Below the pieces are notes generated by a model. That model saw nothing but the letters and a program-made list of their open reading frames with translations, made no database searches and was not told where the DNA came from. DNA of 64,000 nucleotides, from the NCBI GenBank assembly GCA_963715055.1, contig CAVQRB010000001.1, forward strand, positions 1 to 64,000, read 5' to 3'. Position 1 is the first letter of the stretch; each line of letters opens with the position of its first letter. A program made the position numbers and the translations under genes. Shown piece after piece: positions 38,404-47,308 of the stretch. This DNA is from CAVQRB01 sp963715055. GTDB taxonomy: Bacteria; Pseudomonadota; Alphaproteobacteria; Rhodobacterales; Rhodobacteraceae.

Positions 38404-38589
38404 AGCGATCGGGCGCTTTTCAACCAATACGCCTTCCTGCCGGTGAATGTGGAAAAACATCCGCATGTGCGCGCCGTTCTTTCAGAAAAGCTGGAGGACT
38501 TGCTGACGGGCGTGCGGGCGATGGCGCTGATCAATGGCTATACCATCAAGGGCCAGCCATTTTTCACCTTCAACGCCAAATCGGAGTGA
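38404..38589 (+). pseudogene. truncated second copy of tupA 3' end
   Basis: The frame reads FNQYAFLPVNVEKHPHVRA, then KLEDLLTGVRAMALINGYTI and ends NAKSE with a stop. It is clearly a diverged copy of the tupA C-terminus at 36597-36782. Its left end joins the imelysin remnant at GCGATCGGGCGC, which resembles the tupA sequence GCGATCCGGCGC, so a recombination at microhomology is likely. Substitutions are spread over all codon positions, suggesting old divergence or a paralogue. Confidence 0.85.
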
Positions 38590-38995
38590 TTCTCGAAACC
38601 CAAAGGCATTGTTCCTGCGGGTGGTCCCGGCATTTCCGCTGATCCAACAAGGACAGGCTTACGAGTACTGCAATCAAGTAAGATGCGCGTTGCCAAATCA
38701 CTAACCCCGCACCTTGTACTTGGGACGTCTGCCCGCGACAACCGACCAATTCGCGGCAGCGCGCTTCCCTTCCTGCATGAAAGGCGATCGCGAGAAACCG
38801 CAAGCTGCAAGAGCATTTGACAGGTTGCCCGCACGTGGTCTTGTCGATTGCTTGTGCCGGAGCCTCTGGCAACTTGCCCATAACGCTTCTTTCAAGCTAG
38901 ACTTGCGATAGCCCGGAGCGCGGCAGACGGGTGTGAGCCTCAAGACCGGTCTGACGAAACAAGCGAAAGTTATTAAAAACAAAGGAAAGCCGGCC
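38590..38995. other. non-coding region before methyltransferase gene
   Basis: About 400 bases without a supported gene. The final part (38965-38990) is AT-rich with AAAGGAAAG as a ribosome site for the next gene. Nothing else is recognised. Confidence 0.45.
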
Positions 38996-39685
38996 ATGTT
39001 GGACGAAAACGAAATACGCAGTCTGGTGTCACAGGTGCCTCACTGACATCACCGCTTTCACATCGCCGAAGGGGTGGAGACGCCCGGCAGTTATGACCCG
39101 AACTTTCTCTTGCAGCACCTGGACCTTCCCGACGATCTTTCCGGTCTGAGGGCGCTTGATGTCGGGCCGTCGGACGGTTTTTTCTCGATGCACCTCGCGC
39201 GTCGGGGCGCAAACGTCACCTCGGTCGATTACCGCGCGAAGGACGCGCATGGCTTCGGCACGATGGAACGCATTACCGGGCTGTCCTTCGACTACCACCA
39301 GATGAATGTTTACGATATCTCACGCGATGCAATCGGTGGCTTCGATATCGTGCTGTTTCTCGGCGTTCTCTATCACCTGCCGGATATGGTGAGGGCCCTC
39401 GATATCCTGCGCCATGTCTGTGACGGTAGAATTTTCCTGGAAACCGAATATGAGCCCGACCTTGCGCCGGGAATGGCGGTTGCGCGTTACTACGAGGCCG
39501 CGAGCCTCGCCAATGACTTCACCAACTTCTGGGCGCCGAACAAGGAATGCGTCGCGGCGATGCTGCGCGACACGGGTTTCACGCCGGGTAAACAGGCATC
39601 CTCGGGGCGCAGGCTGCTCGCTGAAGGCAAGGCCGATGGTGCCTACAGAACCCAGAAGATGACGGTCGCTTACGGGAAACTGTAA
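38996..39685 (+). pseudogene. class I SAM-dependent methyltransferase with in-frame UGA
   Basis: From the ATG at 38996 (good AAAGGAAAG site) the frame reads MLDENEIRSLVSQVPH, then TGA at 39044-39046, then HHRFHIAEGVETPGSYDP. A Trp is expected at that stop in CmoB-like methyltransferases (WHH/WYH). The remaining 213 codons are intact: SAM-binding LRALDVGPSDGFFSMHLAR near residue 56, VLFLGVLYHLPD and an intact end. Restart at the GTG at 39074 would give a 203-residue protein with the whole SAM fold. The gene may be dead, or may work from that internal start. The target substrate is unknown. Confidence 0.75.
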
Positions 39686-39907
39686 GTTTCATTGGATTGA
39701 CCGAAAGCCCGCAGGCGTTGAAGCCGCTCGGCACCTTCGAGAGCATGGCGCGCGCGGCCAATTGGCCTCGTGGCGGTCAACGCTTGCAGTTGTAATCCCT
39801 GGTTCGGACGGCAATAGTCGAACCGTCATCTTCCAGCCCATGCTGCAAAGGATCGCTGCAATGCCCATGAATAAGCGCACCCTGCTGCGATCCCTCTTGT
39901 CGGATAC

Positions 39908-41041
39908 GTGCTACATTTTGTCGATGCGCTGTTCAGATTGCCGCGCAACGATGATTATGTCAGAGCGTTGCGGCGCGACGTTGAGATACTGAAAACAGCC
40001 AAAAATCCTTCGCCGGACGAGAGGCATGAAAGCCGGGTGCCGGCAGCGTTGGTCCGCAGGGTCTATCATGAACTCCTCGGACGCGCGCCGGAACGCGACG
40101 AGGATATCGAGGGGGTATCACCGCTTGACTTCTGCCTCGCGGTTGCGTCGAGCGATGAGCGGAAGGCGCGCTTCACTGAAGAGATGATGCGCGATCACGC
40201 GCAACGACATGAGCTTCAGGTCGCGAAAACAAGCCTCGGGTACATGCTGACACATGTCGACGATGAGGCGATCGGAAGCTGGTTGCGCACCAGTGGCGCG
40301 GGCGATGAGGCCGATATCGGTGCTGCCGTTGACCTGATCTCGCAAGTCGGCAGGACCGTTGAGAAAAAGACATTCCTCGAAGTGGGCGCGAACATAGGAA
40401 CGCATGGCCTACGGGCGCTGAAGGATGGGTTCGAGAGAGTCGTTGCAATCGAACCCGACGCCACCAATTTCAAGCTGCTAAGGGCAAACCAGATCCTCAA
40501 TGACAAATTCGAATTCTGTACCAACATTCAGGCTGCGGCCTCGGATATCGATGGCGCGGGCGTGCTTGAACTTTCCCCTGATAATTTCGGCGACCATCGT
40601 GTGCGCAGCAGCACCGCGGATGAGGGTTCCCCGGGACTCTATGAAGAGCATAATCGGGCTGTCAGCGCAACGAGGCTTGCGCGCATCGATACACTGCTGG
40701 AGGAACACGACATCCCGGCGCAGGACATTGGTCTGGTCTGGATCGATACCCAAGGCCACGAGGGCCATGCTCTGGCCGGCGCACAACTGCTGATAGCCGC
40801 CAAGGTGCCGATGGTTGCCGAGTTCTGGCCCTACGGTCTGCGGCGCTCGGGGGGGTATGATCTCCTTCGCCAGTCGCTGGAAGGCCGTGCGCGGCTTTAT
40901 AATCTCGAGAAATTCAAGGAAAGCGGCGACAAGACACCTCTCGGCGTGGACGATCTGGACCGAATGCTGTCCGGCATTCTGGAAGGTGAGAGCGAAAGCC
41001 GCGCAGCCTTTACCGATATCGTCATCCTTTTCGACGAGTGA
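39908..41041 (+). CDS. FkbM-family methyltransferase
   Basis: The 377-residue protein has an N-terminal part with LVRRVYHELLGRAPERDED, similar to DUF4214-like linker motifs. The FkbM methyltransferase domain runs from about residue 150 (TFLEVGANIGTHGLRAL, then VVAIEPDATNFKLLRANQ). WIDTQGHEGHALAGAQLL follows near residue 280. FkbM enzymes O-methylate sugars or similar groups. The listed start is a GTG without a clear ribosome site. A better ATG (39867, encoding MNKRTLLRSLLSD) lies in another frame, so an N-terminal frameshift is possible. It follows decayed genes. Confidence 0.75.
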   Translation: MLHFVDALFRLPRNDDYVRALRRDVEILKTAKNPSPDERHESRVPAALVRRVYHELLGRAPERDEDIEGVSPLDFCLAVASSDERKARFTEEMMRDHAQRHELQVAKTSLGYMLTHVDDEAIGSWLRTSGAGDEADIGAAVDLISQVGRTVEKKTFLEVGANIGTHGLRALKDGFERVVAIEPDATNFKLLRANQILNDKFEFCTNIQAAASDIDGAGVLELSPDNFGDHRVRSSTADEGSPGLYEEHNRAVSATRLARIDTLLEEHDIPAQDIGLVWIDTQGHEGHALAGAQLLIAAKVPMVAEFWPYGLRRSGGYDLLRQSLEGRARLYNLEKFKESGDKTPLGVDDLDRMLSGILEGESESRAAFTDIVILFDE

Positions 41042-41182
41042 CCTCAGGGCCCGGAGGCTCTAACAGTGTCGAAAATGCGCGAGTTGATTGAGCAAAGGCG
41101 GCGCCCAACCGTCGGTCGCGAGGTTTCAGGCAGGTGCCACGTAGCGACTGGAAAAGGGCGAGGGGCGCAGGAGCGGCCTTGT

Positions 41183-41677
41183 CTAGTGATGATGCGGTTC
41201 GTCATCCAGGGAGCCGTGAATGGCGAATTGCTCGATGCCTGCGTCCTGTGGCTCGATCATCCGGTAGCTCTCCTTGACCCCGGAGGGTGTCAGTTCGCGC
41301 GTCACCGTCAGCAGCGTGTTGGGATCCTGATCCGCGCAAAGCTCGATCATCTGGTCGATCTCCTCCAAAGCCACGCCGTAGGCCGCTTCTTCCGAAGGCG
41401 CGCCGTAGATGTCCACGAAATGGCGGGCGAGAGATTTGGCCAGGGCGGTGCGTTCGAACGCCTCGATCTGCGCCACGGCGACGAAACTTGTCCGTCCGAA
41501 GGTTTCCACCCCCATCCAGCCATTGGTGAAGGCCTGCTTTGCCTTGCCGACGAGATCGCCTTCCGACCAGTTGGAAAACTCGAAGCCACCGGAGATGCAC
41601 CATTCGCCGGTGCGTGCCGGACTGTGAAAGACGCGCGTGTCGCTCTCGTCGAAATGGATCGCACGGGCCAGTTTCAT
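41183..41677 (-). CDS. DUF6505 family protein (FDH-cluster associated)
   Basis: The 164-residue soluble protein starts MKLARAIHFDESDTRVFHSP. It also has GEWCISGGFEFSNWSEGDL and KQAFTNGWMGVETFGRTSF. I recall it as DUF6505, which occurs beside formate dehydrogenase genes. The C-terminus is His-rich (DDEPHHH), perhaps for metal handling. It overlaps the next upstream gene by four bases, so it belongs to the minus-strand accessory operon. No catalytic motif is known. Confidence 0.7.
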   Translation of the reverse strand: MKLARAIHFDESDTRVFHSPARTGEWCISGGFEFSNWSEGDLVGKAKQAFTNGWMGVETFGRTSFVAVAQIEAFERTALAKSLARHFVDIYGAPSEEAAYGVALEEIDQMIELCADQDPNTLLTVTRELTPSGVKESYRMIEPQDAGIEQFAIHGSLDDEPHHH

Positions 41678-42378
41678 GGAACCTCCTCCAGCAGGGCTGT
41701 GAGCGGTATGATCGTTGTCCCGACCGACGACTTCAAGAGCATTCCGAACCCCTCGTCGACACCTATGAAAACGCCCGTCTCGCCAGCAATCGATACATCC
41801 GATTTGAGCCCGTGAACGATGCCCGACCATTCGCTGTGGATCGGGCGCGCGCCATCCTCCAGCCAGCGGTTGATCCAGACCAGCGTGTGCCGCACCCAGG
41901 CCTCGAGCAGCAACGGCGCCTCCACATCGGCGCAGCCTTCGGTGAAAAGGGCGGTCACGTCGGGCGTGAGGCCGGTTTCCTCCCCGGCGGGCCAGAGATC
42001 GAGCGTGAGGCCGATCACCAGCCAGTCGGGTTCGCGGGCCGGATCCGCTGGGGAGGCGGCCATGCGGAGCGCACCGCAGCGCCCGCCATTGACGCGGATG
42101 GTGCCGCCCCATTCCAGATGCACCGCCACCTCCGGCGGGGCGAGAGCACCAAGCGCGTTCTGAAATCCCACCCCGCAGAGCGGCAGCATGATCGCGGCCT
42201 CCTTGAGGGGCACCTCGGGCGCAAAGACGATTGCCGCCTGAAGCCGGTCGGGCCGCAAGTCATAGAATACCAGCCCCGCATCGCAGCCATCCTGCGCCTC
42301 GGCGCAGGCCACGGCAAAGGGGTCCGCCCCCGCTGTGGCGAGGCCCTGAAACAGCGGGGGCAAGGACAGTGCGCTCAT
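41674..42378 (-). CDS. biotin/lipoate protein ligase-like protein
   Basis: The 234-residue protein resembles a biotin/lipoate ligase-like group (with a DUF4444-type C-terminus). It has an early LPPLFQGLATAGADPF, then EWGGTIRVNGGRCGALRMA in place of the ligase active-site region and EPDWLVIGLTLDLWP. The usual GRGR-type ATP motif is not visible, so ligase activity is doubtful. It overlaps mrp and the DUF6505 gene by four bases each. A role in formate dehydrogenase maturation is inferred from context. Confidence 0.6.
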   Translation of the reverse strand: MSALSLPPLFQGLATAGADPFAVACAEAQDGCDAGLVFYDLRPDRLQAAIVFAPEVPLKEAAIMLPLCGVGFQNALGALAPPEVAVHLEWGGTIRVNGGRCGALRMAASPADPAREPDWLVIGLTLDLWPAGEETGLTPDVTALFTEGCADVEAPLLLEAWVRHTLVWINRWLEDGARPIHSEWSGIVHGLKSDVSIAGETGVFIGVDEGFGMLLKSSVGTTIIPLTALLEEVP

Positions 42379-43442
42379 GCTTTTCCGTCTGCGATCAGCT
42401 TTCGGGCCACATCGCGGAAGGCCGCGGCTTGTGCGCTGTCCGGTTTGGAGACGACGATGGGCGCGCCCCCGTCCGCCGCCAGACGGATGTCGAGGTGCAA
42501 GGGAATTTCCGCCAGCAGCGGCACGCCGATCTTCTGCGCCTCACGGGCAACGCCGCCATGGCCGAAGACATGCTCCTCATGCCCGCAGTTGGAGCAGATA
42601 TGCGTCGACATGTTCTCGATCATCCCAAGGATCGGGGTCTTGAGCTGGTTGAACATGTCGATGCCCTTGCGCGCATCGAGCAGCGCCACATCCTGCGGCG
42701 TGGAGACGACGATGGCCCCGTCGACCTGGAATTTCTGGGTGAGCGTCATCTGGACGTCCCCGGTGCCAGGCGGCAGATCGACGATCAACACGTCCAAGGC
42801 CCCCCATTGCACCTGGGTCATCATCTGTTGCAGCGCGCCCATCAGCATCGGACCGCGCCAGACCGTGGCCTGATCATCGTTGGTCATGAGGCCTATGGAC
42901 ATCATCGTCACGCCGAAATTGCGCATCGGCAGGATTGTCTTGCCATCGGGCGAGGCGGGGCGGCCCGACACGCCCAACATGCGCGGCTGTGAGGGGCCAT
43001 AGACATCGGCGTCCAGCAGCCCGACCCGGCGGCCTTCGGCGGCAAGTGCGCAGGCGAGGTTCGAGGCCACGGTGGATTTGCCGACGCCGCCCTTGCCGGA
43101 GGCCACGGCGAGGATGCGGTCGACGCCCGGCACTTTCTGCGGCCCCGAAGGCGTGGAGGCCCGCTGCGGTTTCAGATCCGGCGGCGGCGCGGGGGTACTG
43201 TGTGCCGTCAGCACGACCGACACCGACGGCGCGCCGAGCGCCTTGACGGCGGTTTCTGCCGCGACCTTGACCTCCTCATATAGCTTGGCCTGCGAGGGCG
43301 GCACTTCCATCACGAAGCGCACCGCCCCCTCGTCGCTGACGGTCAGCGCCTTGATCAGCCCGGCGGCCATCAGGTCACTGTCGGACACCGGGTCTGTGAT
43401 GGTCTTCAGTGCGGCCAGAACCGCATCGCGTGTCAGTGCCAT
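42375..43442 (-). CDS. Mrp/NBP35-family P-loop iron-sulfur carrier ATPase
   Basis: The 355-residue protein has an N-terminal DUF59-like domain (residues 1-80). The deviant Walker A is GKGGVGKST (116-124), followed by LLDADVYGPSQPRMLG. DVLIVDLPPGTGDVQMTL carries the Walker B region. A CxxC near residue 281 (CSNCGHEE) lies at the cluster-binding dimer interface. Such proteins carry Fe-S clusters to apo-enzymes. Here the gene belongs to the FDH accessory operon and probably serves its many Fe-S centres. Confidence 0.9.
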   Translation of the reverse strand: MALTRDAVLAALKTITDPVSDSDLMAAGLIKALTVSDEGAVRFVMEVPPSQAKLYEEVKVAAETAVKALGAPSVSVVLTAHSTPAPPPDLKPQRASTPSGPQKVPGVDRILAVASGKGGVGKSTVASNLACALAAEGRRVGLLDADVYGPSQPRMLGVSGRPASPDGKTILPMRNFGVTMMSIGLMTNDDQATVWRGPMLMGALQQMMTQVQWGALDVLIVDLPPGTGDVQMTLTQKFQVDGAIVVSTPQDVALLDARKGIDMFNQLKTPILGMIENMSTHICSNCGHEEHVFGHGGVAREAQKIGVPLLAEIPLHLDIRLAADGGAPIVVSKPDSAQAAAFRDVARKLIADGKA

Positions 43443-43637
43443 TCAGTCCTGCCCGGTGATCTTGCCAGTCACGACATGTTCGAGATCCAGGCCATTCACA
43501 GTCAGCACGACCTTGGCATCGAAGGTTTTTCCGGCGGTGTCGCCGCTCTTGCGCATGGCTTCCTCGATCGCCTGCTGCGAGGTCACGCCGACCTGCTTGA
43601 GGAACTTGCGCATCGACATGTTGAAATCATCACTCAT
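43443..43637 (-). CDS. DUF6494 family small protein
   Basis: This is a 64-residue soluble protein: MSDDFNMSMRKFLKQVGVTS, then QQAIEEAMRKSGDTAGKTFD and VVLTVNGLDLEHVV. I recall it as DUF6494, found beside mrp in FDH clusters of Rhodobacteraceae. It ends where mrp starts and is the first gene of the minus-strand accessory operon. The function is unknown. Confidence 0.75.
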   Translation of the reverse strand: MSDDFNMSMRKFLKQVGVTSQQAIEEAMRKSGDTAGKTFDAKVVLTVNGLDLEHVVTGKITGQD

Positions 43638-43721
43638 GGGGTTTTCTCCTGTTCTGGGATGAAACTTGACGGGAAATGGCTGCCGGTCCTAGGCTGGCCC
43701 AAGGGGCAGGGAGGCTGGATC

Positions 43722-44459
43722 ATGCGGCGATTTTTCGTGACCTTGGGGGTGGCCCTGATCTGTTCGGGTGGGCTCGCGGCAGAGGAGGGCGCGCTGCGCC
43801 TTGCCGTACCGCAGGTGCTCGCGGACGCGGGCATCGTGCAGTATATCGCCCCGCGATTCTCGCTCAAGACCTCCGTCCGCATCATGCAAGTTCCCGAAGG
43901 CGAGGCGGCGCAGATGCGTTTTGGCGTGCAAGGCACACCGGTCTTCGAGGGCCAGGGCCAGCGCTGGTCGCTCGCGCATGACGGGGACGCGGGGGCGGTG
44001 CGTTTTCTTGACTGGTTGCAATCGGATATCGGCAAGAACACCATAGAGAGTTTCACCGCCGCGGACGGCACCACCTTTTCCGCACATCTGACCGAGCAGG
44101 AGCAAGTCGCCGTAGCGGTCTACGAGGGCGACACGCTGAAGGGCGAGGCCCTGTCCCTGCAGCACTGCGGTCGCTGCCACGTGGTCAACGAGAAAAACCG
44201 GATGAACGGCATCGGCTCCACGCCGTCTTTCCGGCTGCTGCGCGCCTTGCCGAACTGGGACACGCGCTTTGCCACGTTTCACCTGCTGAGCCCGCATCCC
44301 AGTTTCACCCAGATCGCCGAGGTCAGCGCGCCTTTCGATCCCGCGCGCCCGCCGCCCATCGCGCCGATGGAAATGACGCTCGCCGACCTCGAGGCGATCC
44401 TCGCCTACGTCTCGGTCATCGAGCCTGCGGATCTGGGCGCGCCCCTGCAACTTCAGTGA
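43722..44459 (+). CDS. periplasmic c-type cytochrome with binding-protein-like N-terminus
   Basis: The 245-residue exported protein has a signal peptide (MRRFFVTLGVALICSGGLAA). The first half (LRLAVPQVLADAGIVQYIAP, FLDWLQSDIGKNTIESFT) resembles part of a tungstate/molybdate-type solute-binding fold. The second half holds one heme c site, CGRCH at residues 149-153, and a late Met-containing PMEMTLADLEAILAY. The start at 43722 is chosen because it gives the signal peptide. It is divergent from DUF6494 and convergent with the ferredoxin-like gene (7-base overlap). Its likely role is electron acceptor or metal sensor for FDH. Confidence 0.7.
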   Translation: MRRFFVTLGVALICSGGLAAEEGALRLAVPQVLADAGIVQYIAPRFSLKTSVRIMQVPEGEAAQMRFGVQGTPVFEGQGQRWSLAHDGDAGAVRFLDWLQSDIGKNTIESFTAADGTTFSAHLTEQEQVAVAVYEGDTLKGEALSLQHCGRCHVVNEKNRMNGIGSTPSFRLLRALPNWDTRFATFHLLSPHPSFTQIAEVSAPFDPARPPPIAPMEMTLADLEAILAYVSVIEPADLGAPLQLQ

Positions 44460-46408
44460 TCCTTGCGCTTTGAGAGGTAGTCGTCGGTGGTGCGCACCTT
44501 CGGGCGTTCCTTGCCCGCGAAAGGGTTGTTCTCGGAGTGAAACTGCGCCTGAATCCGGCAATTGTCGCACATCTGGATCATGCGGATCGTTTCGGGGCGC
44601 GAGAACATGGCGTGGTTGTTCGCCAGCTTCTCGGTGATCCGCTCTACCGTGGATTTTACCCCGAAAAGCACACCGCATTCGATGCAGGCGAAGGGTTCCT
44701 CCTCATGCAGGACCTTCTGGGTGAAGGCGTCGTCGGTGAGGTTCAGTTGCGGCTCCAGGGTGATCGCCTTTTCGGGGCAGATGTTGGCGCAAAGCCCGCA
44801 TTGCAGGCAGGCGTCTTCCTGAAAGCGCAATTGCGGATTGTCCGGATTGTCGCCGAGCGCGCCCGAGGGGCAGAGCGAGACGCAGGAGAGGCAGAGCGTG
44901 CAGGCTTCCGTATCCACCAGAACTGCGCCATAGGGTGCGCCCGCGGGCAGGGGGAGGGTCTCTGCGTCTGGTTGCAATGCCTTCGCGGCGAGGCGCGTGA
45001 CCTGGCGGCGGGTGCCGAGCGGCAGCACGGGGCTCCGGACCGGCGCAGGAGCTTCCGCGCCGTAAAGATGTTCTGATAGAGCATCGGGATCGTTAAGGTC
45101 GATCAACCCGACCTTTCCTGCGCCACCGATGGCTTCGGCAAGCAGTGCCTCGCGCTCAAGCACATCGCGTTCTGTCGTCGGCGCAAGCAGCAGATCCACC
45201 CGTGAAAAGCCTGAGGCGAGGGCGGCCAGCATTTCCGCATGACCAAAGCCTGCGAGTGCTGAGACGGACATCGGGATGACATCCGCGGGAAGGCCGCGCC
45301 CATGCCGGGCCGCAAGCGAGATCATCTCGTCGCCGAAATCGGCATCATGCACGAGGAGCTGTGGCGCGGTACCGCCCGCCTTTCGGTAAGTTGCAGCCAG
45401 CGTGTTGAGCCGGGCGAAGAGGCTCGCGACCGGCGGAGCGTCATAGCTGATCGCGCCGGAGGGGCATAGCGCGGAACAGGCGCCGCAGCCCGCGCAGACC
45501 ATCGGGTCGATCGCAACATGCTCCCCGGCGGAGGTGATGGCCCCTGTCGGGCAGATGTCGAGGCACTTCGAACAAGCCGGTTTTTCCGCCCGCGAATGGG
45601 CGCAAAGCGATGGTTCGAGCCGGACATAGAGCGGCTTTTCGAAGGTGCCGACCAGCTGGGCCGCATCGAAGACGGCCTTTGCCACCGCAGGCTGGCTGCC
45701 GGGATCGGCGCGCAGGTAGCCGTCGCGCTTTTGCGGCGCGGCAAAGAGCGGCGTCTTGCCCGAGAGGTCCAGAATGATATCGCATTCCGACAGGGCGCCG
45801 TCTTGCGCGGCACTCCATTTCGCGTGGCCGCGTCCGCCGGCGATGACCTGCCGGAAGCCGTCGATGCGCAGGGAGAATTGGCCAAGGGTGCCCCGGACCT
45901 GACCAAGCCTGCCGCAGACGATGTCGAAACCGCCCCCGAGCGGTACATCCTGCGGTTCCTCGAGCAGAACGGTGACGGCCAGCGTGCCGTTCAGGCGTTC
46001 GGCGGCGTTGAGAGCCACGTCGGGTGCGCCGAGGATCAGGCAGGCCCCGTTCGAGATCACATCGACGGTCTTTTCCACCGGCATCGGCAGGAGAGCTTCG
46101 GCAGCGAGAGCGGCCATCTTGGGTGCTGCAGAAGCCCCCTCATCGCTCCAGCCCGCCCGGTCGCGCAAATCAACAAAGGCGGGCAGGGCAACATCAACTT
46201 CCTCTGCCAACTCCCTGAAAAAGAGCGCTTGCTGCTGGCACGCGATCATGATGTCACCGGCCTGCATCAGCTTGGCGACCTGATCGACCTGCGCGCCGCA
46301 GGCCTCCGTCATCACTTTGGAACAGGTCATGCCCGTCGCCGTTTCGAGCGATTTCGCGTCAATCACCTGACTGCCAAGGCAATCGCAGACAATGAGTGTT
46401 CTTGTCAT
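44453..46408 (-). CDS. multi-cluster 4Fe-4S ferredoxin-like protein (FDH cluster)
   Basis: The 651-residue cytoplasmic protein has at least four 4Fe-4S motifs: Cys 279-286 (CSKCLDICP), 305-315 (CAGCGACSALCP), 503-513 (CTLCLSCVSLCP) and 534-544 (CLQCGLCANICP). More Cys lie near the N-terminus (VCDCLGSQ) and C-terminus (CIECG, CDNCR). It looks like an electron-transfer or cluster-assembly hub linked to FDH. The start at 46408 is preferred over an open frame 86 codons longer. It sits convergent to the cytochrome gene and divergent from the FDH operon. Confidence 0.85.
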   Translation of the reverse strand: MTRTLIVCDCLGSQVIDAKSLETATGMTCSKVMTEACGAQVDQVAKLMQAGDIMIACQQQALFFRELAEEVDVALPAFVDLRDRAGWSDEGASAAPKMAALAAEALLPMPVEKTVDVISNGACLILGAPDVALNAAERLNGTLAVTVLLEEPQDVPLGGGFDIVCGRLGQVRGTLGQFSLRIDGFRQVIAGGRGHAKWSAAQDGALSECDIILDLSGKTPLFAAPQKRDGYLRADPGSQPAVAKAVFDAAQLVGTFEKPLYVRLEPSLCAHSRAEKPACSKCLDICPTGAITSAGEHVAIDPMVCAGCGACSALCPSGAISYDAPPVASLFARLNTLAATYRKAGGTAPQLLVHDADFGDEMISLAARHGRGLPADVIPMSVSALAGFGHAEMLAALASGFSRVDLLLAPTTERDVLEREALLAEAIGGAGKVGLIDLNDPDALSEHLYGAEAPAPVRSPVLPLGTRRQVTRLAAKALQPDAETLPLPAGAPYGAVLVDTEACTLCLSCVSLCPSGALGDNPDNPQLRFQEDACLQCGLCANICPEKAITLEPQLNLTDDAFTQKVLHEEEPFACIECGVLFGVKSTVERITEKLANNHAMFSRPETIRMIQMCDNCRIQAQFHSENNPFAGKERPKVRTTDDYLSKRKDH

Positions 46409-46735
46409 GGCTCCCCCCGCGGTTTTTCCGAATTTGCCCCGCGCCGCGCCATAGCTAGTCAGGAATCTCGCGGCACGTAAACCGGATTCGTCCGTCCACG
46501 CTCCACCCGGTTGCCCGTCAGATGGCTCAATCCTCAGATCCCGCGTCCGGTTCGTCGGCGCAACCTCAAATGCAGGATCGTCAAAGGCCAAGGAATTCAG
46601 CCTGTTGGCGACATGCAAGAACAGGCGGGCCTTGGCTTGGTCGGTGTTGTGTGCCGTCGCATGCAATTTTTGCTAGGAAAACTCCTGACTTTTGATAGTC
46701 TTGCAGCAGGATCGGTGTGCGCCGAGGGAGGTCCG
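46409..46735. other. divergent promoter region of the FDH locus
   Basis: This 327-base stretch lies between the minus-strand ferredoxin-like gene and the plus-strand FDH operon and should hold both promoters. An AT-rich patch at 46670-46705 (TTTTTGCTAGGAAAACTCC) is the likely promoter of the plus-strand operon. No clear FNR box, repeat or RNA is seen. Confidence 0.45.
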
Positions 46736-47308
46736 TTGAAAGTCAGCTATCCAAACGCCCGCTCCATGCGTATCGGTGTGGTCATGCGTCGGTCACCCGG
46801 CGTGACCCGCTGGGCGAAATGGGCATGGAAGGCCACCGCGGTGCTTCCGGGTGCCGGGGATGCAGACTGGAAGGTGCTGCGCGAGGAAGAAGGCGTCACC
46901 GAATTTCATGCCGCGACTGAAACGCTATGGCTTTATGTCTCTGATACCGAGGCCTATGTGCATGAGTTGCAGAGCCGCCAGCCCTCGATCTACGTTGTCT
47001 TGCGTCAGGCCGAGACGGAAACCCCGATGCCGCTCAAACTCGTTCATGTCACGGCATCGCCCTATGAGGCGCAGGATTATTCCGACTCGGGCGAGGACAT
47101 CGTCGAGCGCGTGCCGATGTCGCCTGGCGTGCTGGCTTGGGTCCAGGATTTCGTCGCGACGCACCATGTGGAAGAGCCCTTCGTGAAGCGCCGCCGTGAC
47201 AAGCATCGCGATGCGCGCAAGCAATCGGGTATCGGAGATGCAAGGATTTCGCAGCAGTCCGATGTGTTCCGGGCACCCGGTGCGGGCTACAAGGGGGCCG
47301 CCGAATGA
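46736..47308 (+). CDS. DUF3305 domain protein
   Basis: The 190-residue protein of the FDH accessory set starts MKVSYPNARSMRIGVVMRRS. The DUF3305 core follows: WAKWAWKATAVLPGAGDADW, LWLYVSDTEAYVHELQS and SIYVVLRQ. The TTG at 46736 is chosen because GAGGGAG lies six bases upstream; the ATG at 46766 is the alternative. DUF3305, DUF3306 and TorD genes precede FDH genes in many proteobacteria, so maturation of FDH is the likely role. It overlaps DUF3306 by four bases. Confidence 0.83.
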   Translation: MKVSYPNARSMRIGVVMRRSPGVTRWAKWAWKATAVLPGAGDADWKVLREEEGVTEFHAATETLWLYVSDTEAYVHELQSRQPSIYVVLRQAETETPMPLKLVHVTASPYEAQDYSDSGEDIVERVPMSPGVLAWVQDFVATHHVEEPFVKRRRDKHRDARKQSGIGDARISQQSDVFRAPGAGYKGAAE

